Assembly: GCF_001306115.1 (NCBI RefSeq)
Contig: NZ_LGCL01000021.1
Coordinates: 62,001 to 126,000 of the forward strand
DNA from: Ornatilinea apprima
GTDB taxonomy: Bacteria > Chloroflexota > Anaerolineae > Anaerolineales > Anaerolineaceae
Length of the DNA: 64,000 bases
Reading direction: 5' to 3'
Both the position numbers and the translations under genes were made by a program. Positions 1 through 9,114 of the stretch are shown here, one piece after another (the first letter of the stretch is position 1; each line of letters starts with the position of its first letter). The notes beneath the pieces were generated by a model. It made no database searches, was not told the origin of the DNA, and saw only the letters and a program-made list of their open reading frames with translations.

Positions 1-1
1 T

Positions 2-1789
2 GACCGATTATCCACGGTGCAGACTTCCTTTGAGGGTGTGATCAACAATCTCGAACGGCGGTTCAAGGAAACCCAGTCGGATTACATTCGCAATAAAATT
101 CAGGAATACATGAGTGACCGTCCCTGCCCCACCTGCAAGGGAGCGCGATTGCGCCCGGAAGCCATGGCGGTAACGGTAGCGGGCAAGAACATCATTGAAG
201 TAACCAGTTGGGCAGTGATCGATACCTTAAACTGGGTGGATACGCTGGAACAGGACGAAAACATTCTTTCGCCGCGGCAAAAAACTATTGCCGACCGGAT
301 ATTGAAAGAAATCCGGGCGCGGTTAGGCTTTCTGGTGGATGTGGGCCTGGATTATCTGACCCTTAATCGTTCTGCCAGCACACTTTCTGGCGGCGAGGCA
401 CAGCGCATTCGCCTGGCGACTCAGGTAGGCTCGCGCTTGATGGGGGTTTTGTACGTTTTGGATGAGCCTTCGATTGGGCTGCATCCGCGCGATAATACCC
501 GCTTATTGAACACGCTCAAAGGTTTGCGCGACCTGGGAAATACCGTGCTGGTGGTGGAGCACGATGAAGAGACGATCCTTTCCGCGGATTGGATTGTGGA
601 CCTGGGGCCTGGCGCGGGAGAACACGGCGGAGAACTGATTGCTGAGGGAACCCCGCAGCAGATTTTAACGCATCCCCGCTCGCTGACCGGCGCGTATCTC
701 TCGCGGCGCATTCAAGTACCTATGCCCGAACAGCGCCGCACTGGCAACGGCAAGCACCTGCGACTGGTGGGAGCGCGGGCTAACAATCTGAAAAACCTGG
801 ATGTGGATATTCCCTTGGGGAAACTGGTTTGCATCACGGGCGTCTCAGGCTCTGGAAAATCTACCATGATGGTGGACATTCTCTACCAGGTTCTGGCGCG
901 GGATTTGAATGGCGCGCACACCTATCCAGGCGAGTATGACCGCCTGGAGGGTTTGGAATACCTGGATAAAGTGATTAACATTGACCAGTCGCCGATTGGG
1001 CGCACTCCGCGCTCCAACCCGGGCACCTATACCGGATTGTTCGATGAAATTCGCAAGCTGTTCACCGAACTACCCGAAAGCAAAATGCGTGGTTACAAAG
1101 CCGGACGTTTCTCGTTCAATGTGCACGGTGGGCGTTGTGAAGCCTGCCAGGGCCAGGGGCAACTGAGAATCGAAATGCAGTTCCTGCCAGATGTGTATGT
1201 GCCCTGTGATGTGTGTCACGGCGCGCGTTTTAACCGCGAGACGCTGCAAGTGAAATTCAAAGGACTGTCCATAGCCGATGTGCTGGATTTGACTGTGGAT
1301 CACGCGATGGAAGTATTCTCTGCCTTCCCCTCGATCATGAACAAGCTGGCGACCTTGCAGGATGTGGGGTTGGGATACATCCACATTGGCCAGCCTGGAA
1401 CCACTCTTTCTGGCGGTGAGGCGCAGCGGGTTAAACTTTCCAAAGAACTCTCACGCCGGGCAACCGGAAAAACGCTGTATGTGCTGGATGAACCTTCGGT
1501 TGGGTTACACGCCGCTGATGTGCACAAACTCATTGAAGTGCTGCAAAGACTGGTGGATAATGGCAACAGCGTGCTGATTATTGAGCATAACCTTGACATT
1601 ATCAAAGTGGCAGATTACATTATCGATCTAGGACCTGAAGGCGGTCACCGTGGAGGCAGGCTGGTGGCCGCGGGAACGCCAGAAGAAGTGATGGCGGTTA
1701 AAGAGTCTTACACGGGGCAGTATCTGGTGAAATACCTTGCAGAGAACCACCAGGATGCGTTTCTACCAGAATCGGGCGATATCAGGTAG
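2..1789 (+). CDS. uvrA: UvrA excinuclease ABC subunit A, C-terminal part (5' end outside window)
   Basis: This is the ATPase subunit that finds bulky DNA lesions with UvrB in nucleotide excision repair. The frame is open to the first base, so the N-terminal ATP-binding half is cut off by the window edge. About 595 residues remain of a family that usually has about 940. Visible are the [13 protein letters not shown] zinc motif, the first ABC signature (LSGGEAQR) with Walker B ([13 protein letters not shown]), the second Walker A (GVSGSGKST, near base 840), the zinc module CEACQGQGQ...CDVCHGARF, and the second signature and Walker B. The frame closes with TAG at 1787. The next gene starts about 100 bases on, with no clear terminator between them. 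Identification is certain. Confidence 0.97.
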   Translation, partial: DRLSTVQTSFEGVINNLERRFKETQSDYIRNKIQEYMSDRPCPTCKGARLRPEAMAVTVAGKNIIEVTSWAVIDTLNWVDTLEQDENILSPRQKTIADRILKEIRARLGFLVDVGLDYLTLNRSASTLSGGEAQRIRLATQVGSRLMGVLYVLDEPSIGLHPRDNTRLLNTLKGLRDLGNTVLVVEHDEETILSADWIVDLGPGAGEHGGELIAEGTPQQILTHPRSLTGAYLSRRIQVPMPEQRRTGNGKHLRLVGARANNLKNLDVDIPLGKLVCITGVSGSGKSTMMVDILYQVLARDLNGAHTYPGEYDRLEGLEYLDKVINIDQSPIGRTPRSNPGTYTGLFDEIRKLFTELPESKMRGYKAGRFSFNVHGGRCEACQGQGQLRIEMQFLPDVYVPCDVCHGARFNRETLQVKFKGLSIADVLDLTVDHAMEVFSAFPSIMNKLATLQDVGLGYIHIGQPGTTLSGGEAQRVKLSKELSRRATGKTLYVLDEPSVGLHAADVHKLIEVLQRLVDNGNSVLIIEHNLDIIKVADYIIDLGPEGGHRGGRLVAAGTPEEVMAVKESYTGQYLVKYLAENHQDAFLPESGDIR

Positions 1790-1886
1790 AATCCAAGGAA
1801 CTGGTCATTCATACAACAATTCAGTGACCTTTGCCAGGGAGACTTATTCCCAATGCAACCGTCACACCCAGAGAATAGGAAATCTC

Positions 1887-2642
1887 ATGAGCGATAAAAA
1901 CGATCCGCAAAATGTGATCAATTCTTTTCAAAGAAGACAGCAAATGATGCCCTTCCTGATTGGAGGATTGGCGGTCATTCTGGTCGTTGTGGGGATCATC
2001 GTTTTAGTCTTGTGGTTTACTGGGGGCAATGGCCCGTCGATCAGCCTGTTTGCTTCTGCCACGCCAACCGCTACCAACACCTCCACCCCAACGCCGGTAA
2101 CGCCCACATCCACGGCAACGTTAACCCCAACCGAGACGGTGGTTCCCACGGAAACTGTAACACCGACTCCATCTGGTCCGTTTGAGTACACCATTCAAGA
2201 AAATGACAACTGCTACGATATCGCGGCGAAATATGAAGTGGATCTGATGGTTCTGCTGGCGATTAACAACTTTGGTTCCTCATGCCCGATCAAACCAGGA
2301 GATAAAATTCTGGTGCCGGCTCCAGACACGCAATTGCCCACCGAAACACCTCTCCCGGCGGATATAGGCCGTGGAACCAAAATCACCTATGTGGTTAAGT
2401 TGGGAGACACGATGGCAATCATTGCCTCCAAGTTCAATACCACAGTGGACGATATCCTGCTGCAGAACAAACTGGAGGATGCAAATACTCTGTTTGCTGG
2501 CCAGGAATTGATCATTCGGGTGAACCTGGTTACCGCCACCCCAACTATTGCTCCCACCAGCACCACCGCGGCGACAACCGCTCCGGCTGCGACCACCGCT
2601 GCCACGGCCACCAGCGCGCCGACCGCCACTCCGAGACCGTAA
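1887..2642 (+). CDS. Membrane-anchored protein with two LysM domains
   Basis: This is a 251-residue protein that probably binds cell-wall glycan from the outer face of the membrane. A short charged N-terminus is followed by one transmembrane helix (about residues 22-43). A Thr/Pro-rich linker (about 50-95) then leads to two LysM modules (about 99-143 and 164-208, with YTIQENDNCYDIAAKY and YVVKLGDTMAIIASKF) and an Ala/Thr-rich tail. The frame is open farther upstream, but the ATG at 1887 is chosen because AGGA lies 6 bases before it and the upstream part is not protein-like. LysM modules bind GlcNAc-containing polymers; the actual ligand is unknown. No catalytic domain is visible. An inverted repeat at 2670 follows the stop codon. 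Confidence 0.85.
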   Translation: MSDKNDPQNVINSFQRRQQMMPFLIGGLAVILVVVGIIVLVLWFTGGNGPSISLFASATPTATNTSTPTPVTPTSTATLTPTETVVPTETVTPTPSGPFEYTIQENDNCYDIAAKYEVDLMVLLAINNFGSSCPIKPGDKILVPAPDTQLPTETPLPADIGRGTKITYVVKLGDTMAIIASKFNTTVDDILLQNKLEDANTLFAGQELIIRVNLVTATPTIAPTSTTAATTAPAATTAATATSAPTATPRP

Positions 2643-2669
2643 GTTTGATCCTTTCCAACAATCAGATAC

Positions 2670-2695
2670 AAGGCGCGCGGCCAACCGCGCGCCTT
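2670..2695 (+). terminator. Strong hairpin after the LysM gene
   Basis: A perfect 11-bp GC-rich stem (AAGGCGCGCGG / CCGCGCGCCTT) encloses the loop CCAA, 27 bases after the LysM stop codon. The T tract after it is short (TTTGATACTCTCTT), so intrinsic termination may be partial. Confidence 0.65.
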
Positions 2696-2745
2696 TGATA
2701 CTCTCTTCTCAAGATGTACCACAAGTACCCCATCTGGTTTTGAAT

Positions 2746-3846
2746 ATGAATAATTCCCAATATCGTAAGATATTTATAATCGTTTTCGCAACCTTGCTGA
2801 TGGCCGCGGCGGGTTGGTTGTTGGTGAAGCCGCTCATCGAGCGTCTGCAGGAGGCATCTTTAACGCCAGCGGACGTAGCTTACCTTTCACCGGTGAACAG
2901 CCCTGAAATCTGGTTATGGCGCGCCGCGCATGGAGAGGCCGTTCCCATCACGCAGACGCAAGGCCGGGTGTTCGATTTCGATGTTTCACCCGATGGCCGG
3001 TTCATTGTTTTTTCACAGACCAATGAGCAGGGCGGCCGGGATTTGATGCGGGTTCAGATCGTGACCAGGGCCGAAAGCCGTCTTCTGGCTTGCGGGCAGA
3101 GTCTGTGCTTCCAACCGGCGATTTCGCCAGACGGAAAGCAGGTGGCTTACACAGTAATCGATCCGCAGGCTGACGCCCAAGCGAAAGCCGTCCAGCGTGT
3201 TTTTGTACTGGACCTGGCTGGCCGCTCTCAGCGGGCTTTATATGAAGATGAAACGATTAGCGCTTCTCAGCCGGCCTGGTCGCCTCAGGGAGACCGTCTG
3301 GCAGTGGTGGATGAAGCCAATCGAGAGATTCGAGTGATTAGCCTCTCTACGGGCGACACGATGACCATTCCCACCCAGGTTAGTGAGATGGGGGCTTTTT
3401 CGCCGGATGGGGCGCAGATGATGTTTTTGAATGCACAGATGACTGGCATTCAATCTTTTCAGGGGGTGTACCTGGCAGATTTCACCGATCAGCAAATTCG
3501 CGCAGTGATTGCCCCTTACCAATCCGAGGTCGATTTCGGCGTGCCCGCCTGGTCGGCTGCCAACCAAAAAATCGCGGTCAATTGGAGAAAGATGATTGGG
3601 CTGGGGCGGGGAACAGAGCAGATTTCCATTTTTGAAGCAGATGGAAGTGGAGAGCAGGTAATTACCACGGACCAGAATTTTACCCACGGGGCCTATTCCT
3701 GGAGTCCGGACGGCTCACGGCTGCTCTATCAGCAGTTTGAGGTTGGAAAAACCGGCGCCCAACCCGAGGTGGCAATTTGGGAGATGGCTACCGGCGAGCA
3801 TAAGGTGATTGCCCAAAACGCGTTCTTTCCGCGTTGGGTGCCGTGA
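2746..3846 (+). CDS. Membrane-anchored TolB-like beta-propeller protein
   Basis: This is a 366-residue protein with an N-terminal signal anchor (IFIIVFATLLMAAAGWLLV, about residues 9-27) and an extracytoplasmic beta-propeller of PD40/TolB-type repeats. Blades show repeated 'SPDG' turns: VSPDGRFIVFSQ, ISPDGKQVAYT, WSPQGDRLAVV, FSPDGAQMMFL and WSPDGSRLLYQQ. Such propellers usually act in protein-protein contacts at the cell surface; no enzyme motif is seen. The start is the ATG that directly precedes the signal anchor. The ribosome site is weak, and earlier in-frame codons lie in the hairpin region. The stop is 3 bases from the end of the convergent queG gene. A related, larger propeller protein lies at 10236-12128. 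Confidence 0.8.
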   Translation: MNNSQYRKIFIIVFATLLMAAAGWLLVKPLIERLQEASLTPADVAYLSPVNSPEIWLWRAAHGEAVPITQTQGRVFDFDVSPDGRFIVFSQTNEQGGRDLMRVQIVTRAESRLLACGQSLCFQPAISPDGKQVAYTVIDPQADAQAKAVQRVFVLDLAGRSQRALYEDETISASQPAWSPQGDRLAVVDEANREIRVISLSTGDTMTIPTQVSEMGAFSPDGAQMMFLNAQMTGIQSFQGVYLADFTDQQIRAVIAPYQSEVDFGVPAWSAANQKIAVNWRKMIGLGRGTEQISIFEADGSGEQVITTDQNFTHGAYSWSPDGSRLLYQQFEVGKTGAQPEVAIWEMATGEHKVIAQNAFFPRWVP

Positions 3847-3849
3847 GGA

Positions 3850-4995
3850 TCAGTGACTATCTAGCGCGGAGCGGATTTCGGCCAGAATGGTTGGGTCGCT
3901 TTCAGTTTTCAGGGCTTTTTCCAGCGCAACGCGGCCCGCGCGGTTGTTGAACTGACCCAGCGCCCAGGCGGCATGCGCGCGGACAAGCGGCTCAAATTCC
4001 TCTTCAAGAAGATTTATCAGAACCGGCAGGGCCGCTTCGGCGCGCTGATTACCGGCCACAACGGCAGCGTTGCGCAGCAAGCCGCGCCGTTTGGCGCGCT
4101 GAAGGGGAGTCTGGCGGTAACGGCGATTGAACTCTTGAGGGGATAAGCGCAGTGTGGCGGCCAGTTCCAGTTCAGACAATGCCGGGTCTGATTGGAAGAG
4201 TGGCGTTTTCGGGGCGGTCTTGATTTTTTGATTCCACGGGCAGACTTGTTGGCAAATGTCGCAGCCAAAAACATGGCTGCCGATCAGAGGGCGTAGTTCG
4301 ATTGGAATTTCACCTTTGTTTTCAATCGTTAAATATGAAATACAGCGGCGCGAGTCCAATAATCGCGCTTCTGAAATGCAGCCGGTGGGGCAGGCCTCGA
4401 TGCAGCGGCGGCAGGTTCCGCACAGGTCTTTTTCAAACGGTTCATCCGGTTCGAGCAGTGTGGAAAGAAAAATTTCGGCAAGGAGAAGATAAGAACCCGC
4501 CTGGGGGTTGATCAGGCAGGTGTTTTTTCCAATCCATCCCAGCCCGGCCCGGCTGGCATAATCCCGCTCCAGGATGGGACCGGTGTCGGTATACACAGCC
4601 GCCTGCGCGCGCGGGTCGATTTCGTTTTGAATCCATTGAACCAGTCGGCGCAACTGTGGGGGCAGCAGGGTGTGATAGTCGACACCGCGGGCGTAGGCCG
4701 CCACCAGGCCATACCCTGGCTGGCTTTCCGCCTGATTGGGAGTGGAGGGCGGCGGATACGCGGCGGTGACCACGATGAGCGAGCGAGCAGGCGGAAAAAC
4801 CTGCTGAGGGTTAAGACGATGTTCGACCGCCCTCGGCGCGGAAAGATACGCCATCGAGGCATGCCATCCCTGCTCCAGCCAGCCCAGGTAAGCGGAAGCA
4901 TGCGGCGTTGGGTCCAGCGCGGTGATACCCAGATGAGAAAAGCCGAGGCGCCTGGCCTCGGCTTTCAGCATTTCTTTTGCATCCATGGTCATCAT
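3850..4995 (-). CDS. queG: Epoxyqueuosine reductase QueG
   Basis: QueG is the cobalamin- and iron-sulfur-dependent enzyme that reduces epoxyqueuosine to queuosine in the wobble position of tRNAs. It is a cytoplasmic enzyme. The protein has the N-terminal DUF1730 region (AYARGVDYHTLLPPQL), followed by two 4Fe-4S motifs, CGTCRRCIEACP and CDICQQVCPWN. A C-terminal HEAT-like repeat (RAHAAWALGQF) follows, as in other QueG proteins. At about 381 residues it has the usual length. The frame also allows a TTG start at 5013; the first ATG (4995) is preferred, and ATG at 4986 is possible. A small hairpin (4999-5014) sits directly before the start. No other queuosine gene is in the window. Confidence 0.93.
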   Translation of the reverse strand: MMTMDAKEMLKAEARRLGFSHLGITALDPTPHASAYLGWLEQGWHASMAYLSAPRAVEHRLNPQQVFPPARSLIVVTAAYPPPSTPNQAESQPGYGLVAAYARGVDYHTLLPPQLRRLVQWIQNEIDPRAQAAVYTDTGPILERDYASRAGLGWIGKNTCLINPQAGSYLLLAEIFLSTLLEPDEPFEKDLCGTCRRCIEACPTGCISEARLLDSRRCISYLTIENKGEIPIELRPLIGSHVFGCDICQQVCPWNQKIKTAPKTPLFQSDPALSELELAATLRLSPQEFNRRYRQTPLQRAKRRGLLRNAAVVAGNQRAEAALPVLINLLEEEFEPLVRAHAAWALGQFNNRAGRVALEKALKTESDPTILAEIRSALDSH

Positions 4996-5034
4996 CGGTT
5001 TGCCAGGCGGCAAAACAGCGTTTTTTGGTTGAGC

Positions 5035-5721
5035 TTATTTCTCAATGTTGATGATCAGGTAGAAGGACAAGATGGAGACTCCGTCATCGTTGTAAAGGTT
5101 AAACGTGGCGGTGTGGAAGTTCTTTCCGCCCTCAACATAATCTGGAGCGGTCAGGTCGACAATAATTTCAACGGTGTCACCCACGGCCGCGCCCGAAAGC
5201 AGGATGGGTCCAACTTTATTGCCCTGGAAATCGGTTCCGGTTACATAGAAGCGGTTGTTCCAGTCGCGGCGGCCCACATTTTTAATGGTGAAGACCCCGT
5301 CAAAGGCCTCGCCGCCCTTAAAGTAGGAGTAATCGGCAGGTCTATTGCTGACCAGAACGGCCTGGTCGGTGGAACTGGCAGGCGTCCAGGTGGGGGCAGG
5401 TGCGCCGCCGCCGCTACTGACCACTCTCTTGGTAGCAGTGGGCAGGGGAGCCAGGGTGGCGATTGCGGTGGGGGTCGGCGCCTCGGTGGCAGTTGCTACC
5501 ACGGGTTGGGTGGCGGTTGGTTCCACCTGGTCCGCGGCGGGTTGGGCCAGCGCTTGCTGGGTGATGTCGGCGATTACAGTCGCGGCTACTTCAGTCTGAA
5601 GAGCGGGCATGTCCACGGTGGGCTGCGGCTCAGGGGTGACAGCCGGGGCGGCACAGCTCACCAGCGATAGGGTCATCAATAAAAGAACCGGTAAGGCAAG
5701 TTTTTTCTGGAATGCGGTCAT
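5035..5721 (-). CDS. Lipoprotein with C-terminal FW (NBR1-Ig-like) domain
   Basis: This is a 228-residue predicted surface lipoprotein. A signal peptide ends in a lipobox with the lipidated Cys at residue 23 (SLVSC). A Thr/Pro/Ala-rich linker follows to about residue 125. The C-terminal 100 residues resemble the FW or NBR1-Ig-like beta-sandwich (FKGGEAFDGVFTIKNVG followed by RDWNN). The start is fixed by a strong ribosome site, GGAGG 5 bases before the ATG at 5721; a longer frame to 5808 has none. FW domains are common in Chloroflexota surface proteins; the function here is unknown. A paralogue with the same layout lies at 8298-8990, on the other side of the 769-aa membrane protein gene. Confidence 0.8.
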   Translation of the reverse strand: MTAFQKKLALPVLLLMTLSLVSCAAPAVTPEPQPTVDMPALQTEVAATVIADITQQALAQPAADQVEPTATQPVVATATEAPTPTAIATLAPLPTATKRVVSSGGGAPAPTWTPASSTDQAVLVSNRPADYSYFKGGEAFDGVFTIKNVGRRDWNNRFYVTGTDFQGNKVGPILLSGAAVGDTVEIIVDLTAPDYVEGGKNFHTATFNLYNDDGVSILSFYLIINIEK

Positions 5722-5794
5722 TTTTTCCTCCAAAGTGAAGGCCAGTCTAATTTTTCCTGGCTTTGTTTGAATTCTGGTTCGTGAAACGATTTGT

Positions 5795-5823
5795 ATTTTA
5801 CCACGCAAGCAGCAGATCGATAA
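5795..5823 (-). promoter_or_regulatory. Possible promoter of the FW lipoprotein gene
   Basis: On the minus strand, TTATCG, a 17-base spacer and TAAAAT lie about 75 bases before the ATG at 5721. The -10 is good but the -35 matches only three of six consensus bases, so this is tentative. The 5722-5839 gap holds nothing else that I recognise. Confidence 0.35.
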
Positions 5824-5839
5824 TTGCTGGCAGGCTGGC

Positions 5840-8149
5840 TTAAGGCTGGCGAATCATCTGCCAGATTTGAACACCATCCCGATTGTAAACCACCTTTGTC
5901 CACGGCTGCAAGGTCAGCATCTGCTCAGCGGAGAAATCTCCACGGCCGCCTGAAAAATAGAAATACTGCGCCTGCGACTGCGATAAGAATTCTTTCCAGT
6001 CTGCCTGCGCAGCGCCCGATGGCGGCCAGATGATTTTCCGGCCGGTGAAAGCCGGGATCCAGCCACCCGCGTCCGCGGGGACCTGGCTTTGCCCCCAGCG
6101 GAATGATTTGACCCAGAAAACGGCATCCGGAGCGGTGTTGGTTTCAATCCATTGCATCGCGGCTGTGTCGGGTTGAAAGAAGAGCATCGCGGTGGGGTTA
6201 ACAATCCCGATCTGGCTGGCGCACCCGGTGACGGCCAACGTGCCGAACAGGATCACCACTGCGCTGCGGCGGGGGGAAAGGGCTAAACGCTTTGCCAGAG
6301 TTTGGATGCCCCAGGCGGCCAGCAGCGCCAGGGGAAGACAGAGGCCGATGATCCAGTTCATCCAACTGGAGATGATGGTGCCGAGGGCAAACTGCTGCAG
6401 CAGATTCAGGACAGCCAAAGCCACCGGCCAGGCGGGCAGGAGGAGCAGGAGGGGTGAACGAACGCACATTAAGGCCAGCAGGCTGAAGCCAGCCAGCATC
6501 CAGACCAGCCACCCAGCTTGTTGAAACGTGAGCCAAAAGGTATACGCAAGGTCCATATAACTGGCGGCGAGGGAGTTCAGGTTCAGAAAGTCGGAATAAA
6601 TCCCCTGGCGGAAAAGGCTTGCAGCCTGCACTGCGGCCAGGGCAAGAATGGGGATTAACACCAGCAGCAAGCGTTTGAGATTGGCGAGAGGGAAGGATGA
6701 GGTGGCAAACTGCGCGCGGTTGGAAGGAAGGAAGGCATAGACCGCGGCGCACAGCAGAAACGCACCCCAGTGAATCAGCGTACCGTAGTGGGAAAGTCCA
6801 AGCCCGGCCAGCAGAATCGCAAGTTCAATGGGCGCCCGCGTAGGGTGCTGAAGCCATTCCAGGGTGAGGGCGCAGGCCAGCGCCAGCAAGCCCAGTCCCA
6901 AAAAGAAGGGGAAGCGGCTCCAGGTGATCAGGTAAGCAGGGAAGGGCGTGAAGAAAGAATAGAGCAGAACGGCAAGCCAGGCAGCGCGCGGCTGGTGAAA
7001 GATGCGTTCCGCGAGGGGGTAAACCGCCAGGCTGGAAAACACACTGATCCACAGCCCGGAAGTGAGCATGGCTTCGGGGATACTGAGTTGAAAAACGCGG
7101 ACCAATGCGGCGCTGAGCAGGTGATACGCCAGCGGGTAGATGTCTCCGGGCACCAATGCTCCCTGCCGCAGCAGGGTGGTAACCCGCTCATAATGGTTCA
7201 AACCATCCACCCAGGCCGGCACATACAGGTCTTTGAATTGGACGGTGCGGACAATCAGGGTAAACAGAATGCCGGCGATCATCGGCCAAGCGGCTGCCAT
7301 CTGCTTGGAAATCTGCCGGTACGATTGTCTGGCGCGATTGTAGGCAAAAATGAGTGCCAGGCTGGAGATAAGCAAGGGGATAATCCAGATCTGCCCGCTG
7401 GTTGGGCGGATGGAGAAGCGGCTCAATCCCCACAGATAGGCCAGCCAGACGGCCATGCCCAGCCCAAGGTGATATAGAAACTGGCTGTTCGCGTCCCGGG
7501 GGGCGCGATCGGCTGCGTGTGTCAATCTCCACAAGGGCAGGCTGATGAGGGTAAAGAAGAGAAAGACAAGGATGGATATGCCGGCGCGCTGGAAATGGGC
7601 GGCGGATCCGATGGCCGGCAAACTGTGAAGGAAGGATTGCCCCAGCGACAGATTGAGGCTGGACGGCAGGCTTTGTCCATCCTGCACCAGCTGGGGTAAA
7701 GATGAATTGGTAAAGGGTGAACCACTCCACAGGGAAAATGGCTTCCTGGAAGCGTTGGTTAAAGAGAGGAAATACCGGCTGCCGGGCGGGTTTGATTGGG
7801 GCGTAAAGCTGATCACCAGCCTGCCCATCGGCAAGTACTGACGTTGGATGAAAACGGGTATGGTTTGTTCGCGGCCACCCGAAATGACTTGCAGTTGAAC
7901 GTTCACAGGCAGGCCTTGCCAGGGTAGCAAGCGGTGGCTGGCGGCAAAAGACAGGCTGATGGAGTTGAAGCCTGGCGGCGCGGTGGAAATTTCTTGGGCG
8001 GCGGACTGCCCGGGAAGTAATTTGACCAACCGCTCTTTTTCTGGCTGGTAACCGATGCGGTGAAAGGCGCTGCCGCTTAAGAAAAGTGCGGCCAACAGGC
8101 AGACGGCCAGGGCGCCTAATCCAGCCAAGAACCAGCGAGTTTTCTTCAT
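5840..8149 (-). CDS. Polytopic membrane protein, GT-C glycosyltransferase-like
   Basis: This 769-residue protein begins with a signal-like helix (residues 5-25). An extracytoplasmic domain of about 170 residues follows, then about a dozen hydrophobic helices and a C-terminal extracytoplasmic segment. That layout and the pattern of C-terminal residues (MQWIETNTAPDAVFWV, then GWIPAFTGRK) resemble GT-C-fold membrane glycosyltransferases. The large proteins at 38807-46702 carry a similar 'W-I/M-x-x-N ... TG' C-terminal module. No acceptor or donor can be named. There is no Shine-Dalgarno sequence; a TAAAAT box lies 7 bases before the ATG. The gene stands alone between two FW-domain lipoprotein genes on the same strand. 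Confidence 0.7.
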   Translation of the reverse strand: MKKTRWFLAGLGALAVCLLAALFLSGSAFHRIGYQPEKERLVKLLPGQSAAQEISTAPPGFNSISLSFAASHRLLPWQGLPVNVQLQVISGGREQTIPVFIQRQYLPMGRLVISFTPQSNPPGSRYFLSLTNASRKPFSLWSGSPFTNSSLPQLVQDGQSLPSSLNLSLGQSFLHSLPAIGSAAHFQRAGISILVFLFFTLISLPLWRLTHAADRAPRDANSQFLYHLGLGMAVWLAYLWGLSRFSIRPTSGQIWIIPLLISSLALIFAYNRARQSYRQISKQMAAAWPMIAGILFTLIVRTVQFKDLYVPAWVDGLNHYERVTTLLRQGALVPGDIYPLAYHLLSAALVRVFQLSIPEAMLTSGLWISVFSSLAVYPLAERIFHQPRAAWLAVLLYSFFTPFPAYLITWSRFPFFLGLGLLALACALTLEWLQHPTRAPIELAILLAGLGLSHYGTLIHWGAFLLCAAVYAFLPSNRAQFATSSFPLANLKRLLLVLIPILALAAVQAASLFRQGIYSDFLNLNSLAASYMDLAYTFWLTFQQAGWLVWMLAGFSLLALMCVRSPLLLLLPAWPVALAVLNLLQQFALGTIISSWMNWIIGLCLPLALLAAWGIQTLAKRLALSPRRSAVVILFGTLAVTGCASQIGIVNPTAMLFFQPDTAAMQWIETNTAPDAVFWVKSFRWGQSQVPADAGGWIPAFTGRKIIWPPSGAAQADWKEFLSQSQAQYFYFSGGRGDFSAEQMLTLQPWTKVVYNRDGVQIWQMIRQP

Positions 8150-8156
8150 AGACTTT

Positions 8157-8162
8157 ATTTTA
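8157..8162 (-). promoter_or_regulatory. Possible -10 box directly before the 769-aa membrane protein gene
   Basis: TAAAAT on the minus strand is 7 bases from the ATG at 8149, which has no ribosome-binding site. No convincing -35 is seen at the usual distance, so this is a weak member of the short-leader group described in the findings. Confidence 0.3.
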
Positions 8163-8245
8163 ACCGCTTTTGGGGTCTGGCTGCCTTTTGCCTACTGCCG
8201 GGCAAGAGTGCCGGATGGATAGAACATCCATTGGGGCGGTTAAAA

Positions 8246-8275
8246 TTCAAAACCGGGTTTTTTCCCGGTTTTGAA
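8246..8275 (-). terminator. Rho-independent terminator after the 230-aa lipoprotein gene
   Basis: A perfect 12-bp stem (TTCAAAACCGGG / CCCGGTTTTGAA) has a 6-base loop and is followed, on the minus strand, by TTTT. It lies 22 bases after the stop of the gene at 8298. Confidence 0.8.
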
Positions 8276-8297
8276 ATATTTGGATAGGGGGTGCGGC

Positions 8298-8990
8298 TTA
8301 GTCGTCTTCTTCGGGGGTTGCGGTTGGCGTCAGGGTGGCACCTTCGACTGTCCAGGTAAAGTCCATCCGGCCAAAGTTCGTGCCTTCGGCGTTGGTCAAC
8401 ACCCACAGGGTGTACTTGGAGCCGGGGGTGTCGGGGGCGAGGGCGTCCACGCGCAGTTCAACGGTTTCGCCCGGTTTGACCTCTTTAGGCAGGAAATAGG
8501 AATTAACGTTCTCGTGTACGCGGTCGCCGGCGTAATAACGGTACTGGTAACTGGTTGTCCATGTGGTGGTGCCGGTATTTTCCATGATCCACACCAGGTC
8601 AAATTTTTCACCGGGGCGTTTGATGGTGCCGTCTTCTGGGCTGTTGCTGACCCAGGTTGCTTTGTCTGGAAGGTTCTGTTGGGGCGCGGTTGTCGCCTGG
8701 GTTGTGCCCGGCAGGCCAGCCTGCGGCGTGGTTTCACCGGGGAGTGCCATGGTGGGAACGGCCTCAGTTACTGTGGGGGTCAGCGTCGGTTCAGGTGTGC
8801 TGGTTTGAGTGGCGGTGGGCATTGCCGCAGCGGTTTGCGTGAGCTGCACCTGAACGGTTTCGGCCGCCTGCGTGTAAACTTGGTTGGCATCCAGCGTGGG
8901 TTCGGCCTTACCGCCGCCGCAAGCGGTGAGTACGATTGCCAGCGTAGTCAGCAGTAATGCACTGGCAATGATTTTTTTATAGCGAGACAT
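8298..8990 (-). CDS. Lipoprotein with FW (NBR1-Ig-like) domain
   Basis: This is a 230-residue predicted lipoprotein with a lipobox ending at Cys24 (VLTAC). A Thr/Pro/Gln-rich linker spans about residues 30-105. An FW-type domain follows, with the expected aromatic landmarks (FDLVWIMENTGTTTW, TSYQYRYYAGD, VKPGETVELRV, FTWTVEG). A short acidic tail ends the protein. GGAGG lies 9 bases before the ATG, inside the 10-base palindrome GAGGTACCTC. A strong promoter at 9086-9114 and a terminator at 8246 mark it as a single-gene unit. It is similar in plan to the lipoprotein at 5035-5721. The ligand and role are unknown. Confidence 0.83.
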   Translation of the reverse strand: MSRYKKIIASALLLTTLAIVLTACGGGKAEPTLDANQVYTQAAETVQVQLTQTAAAMPTATQTSTPEPTLTPTVTEAVPTMALPGETTPQAGLPGTTQATTAPQQNLPDKATWVSNSPEDGTIKRPGEKFDLVWIMENTGTTTWTTSYQYRYYAGDRVHENVNSYFLPKEVKPGETVELRVDALAPDTPGSKYTLWVLTNAEGTNFGRMDFTWTVEGATLTPTATPEEDD

Positions 8991-9085
8991 GTTTGAGGTA
9001 CCTCCTGTTTGTAAACCTTTTATCCGAACGTTTCTTCTGTTGTGCGATTGGTAAATTTGAAACTCACTTTATCTTCAGGCTAGCG

Positions 9086-9114
9086 ATTATACCTTTACAG
9101 ACCTCTTTCCGCAA
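9086..9114 (-). promoter_or_regulatory. Promoter of the 230-aa FW lipoprotein gene
   Basis: On the minus strand TTGCGG, a 17-base spacer and a perfect TATAAT are seen. The predicted start of transcription, near 9079, gives a leader of about 90 bases with a strong ribosome site. Confidence 0.75.

Noticed and set aside
421..1605. Several long open frames on the minus strand and in other frames within uvrA
   Set aside because: They lie wholly inside a well-conserved gene, lack ribosome sites and have low-complexity, non-protein-like composition.
2040..2190. Repetitive ACC/CCG-rich DNA that could be taken for a repeat array
   Set aside because: It encodes the Thr/Pro linker of the LysM protein. 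Units are irregular and no spacers are present, so it is not a CRISPR array.
2180..2722. Minus-strand frames opposite the Thr/Pro-rich coding region
   Set aside because: The repeats in the LysM protein's linker and tail give long open antisense frames with Gly/Val/Ala repeats; they are not real genes.
4627..5670. 347-residue plus-strand frame opposite queG and the FW lipoprotein
   Set aside because: It runs antisense across two supported genes, is rich in Gly and Arg, and has no domain or ribosome site. It is a shadow of biased codon use.
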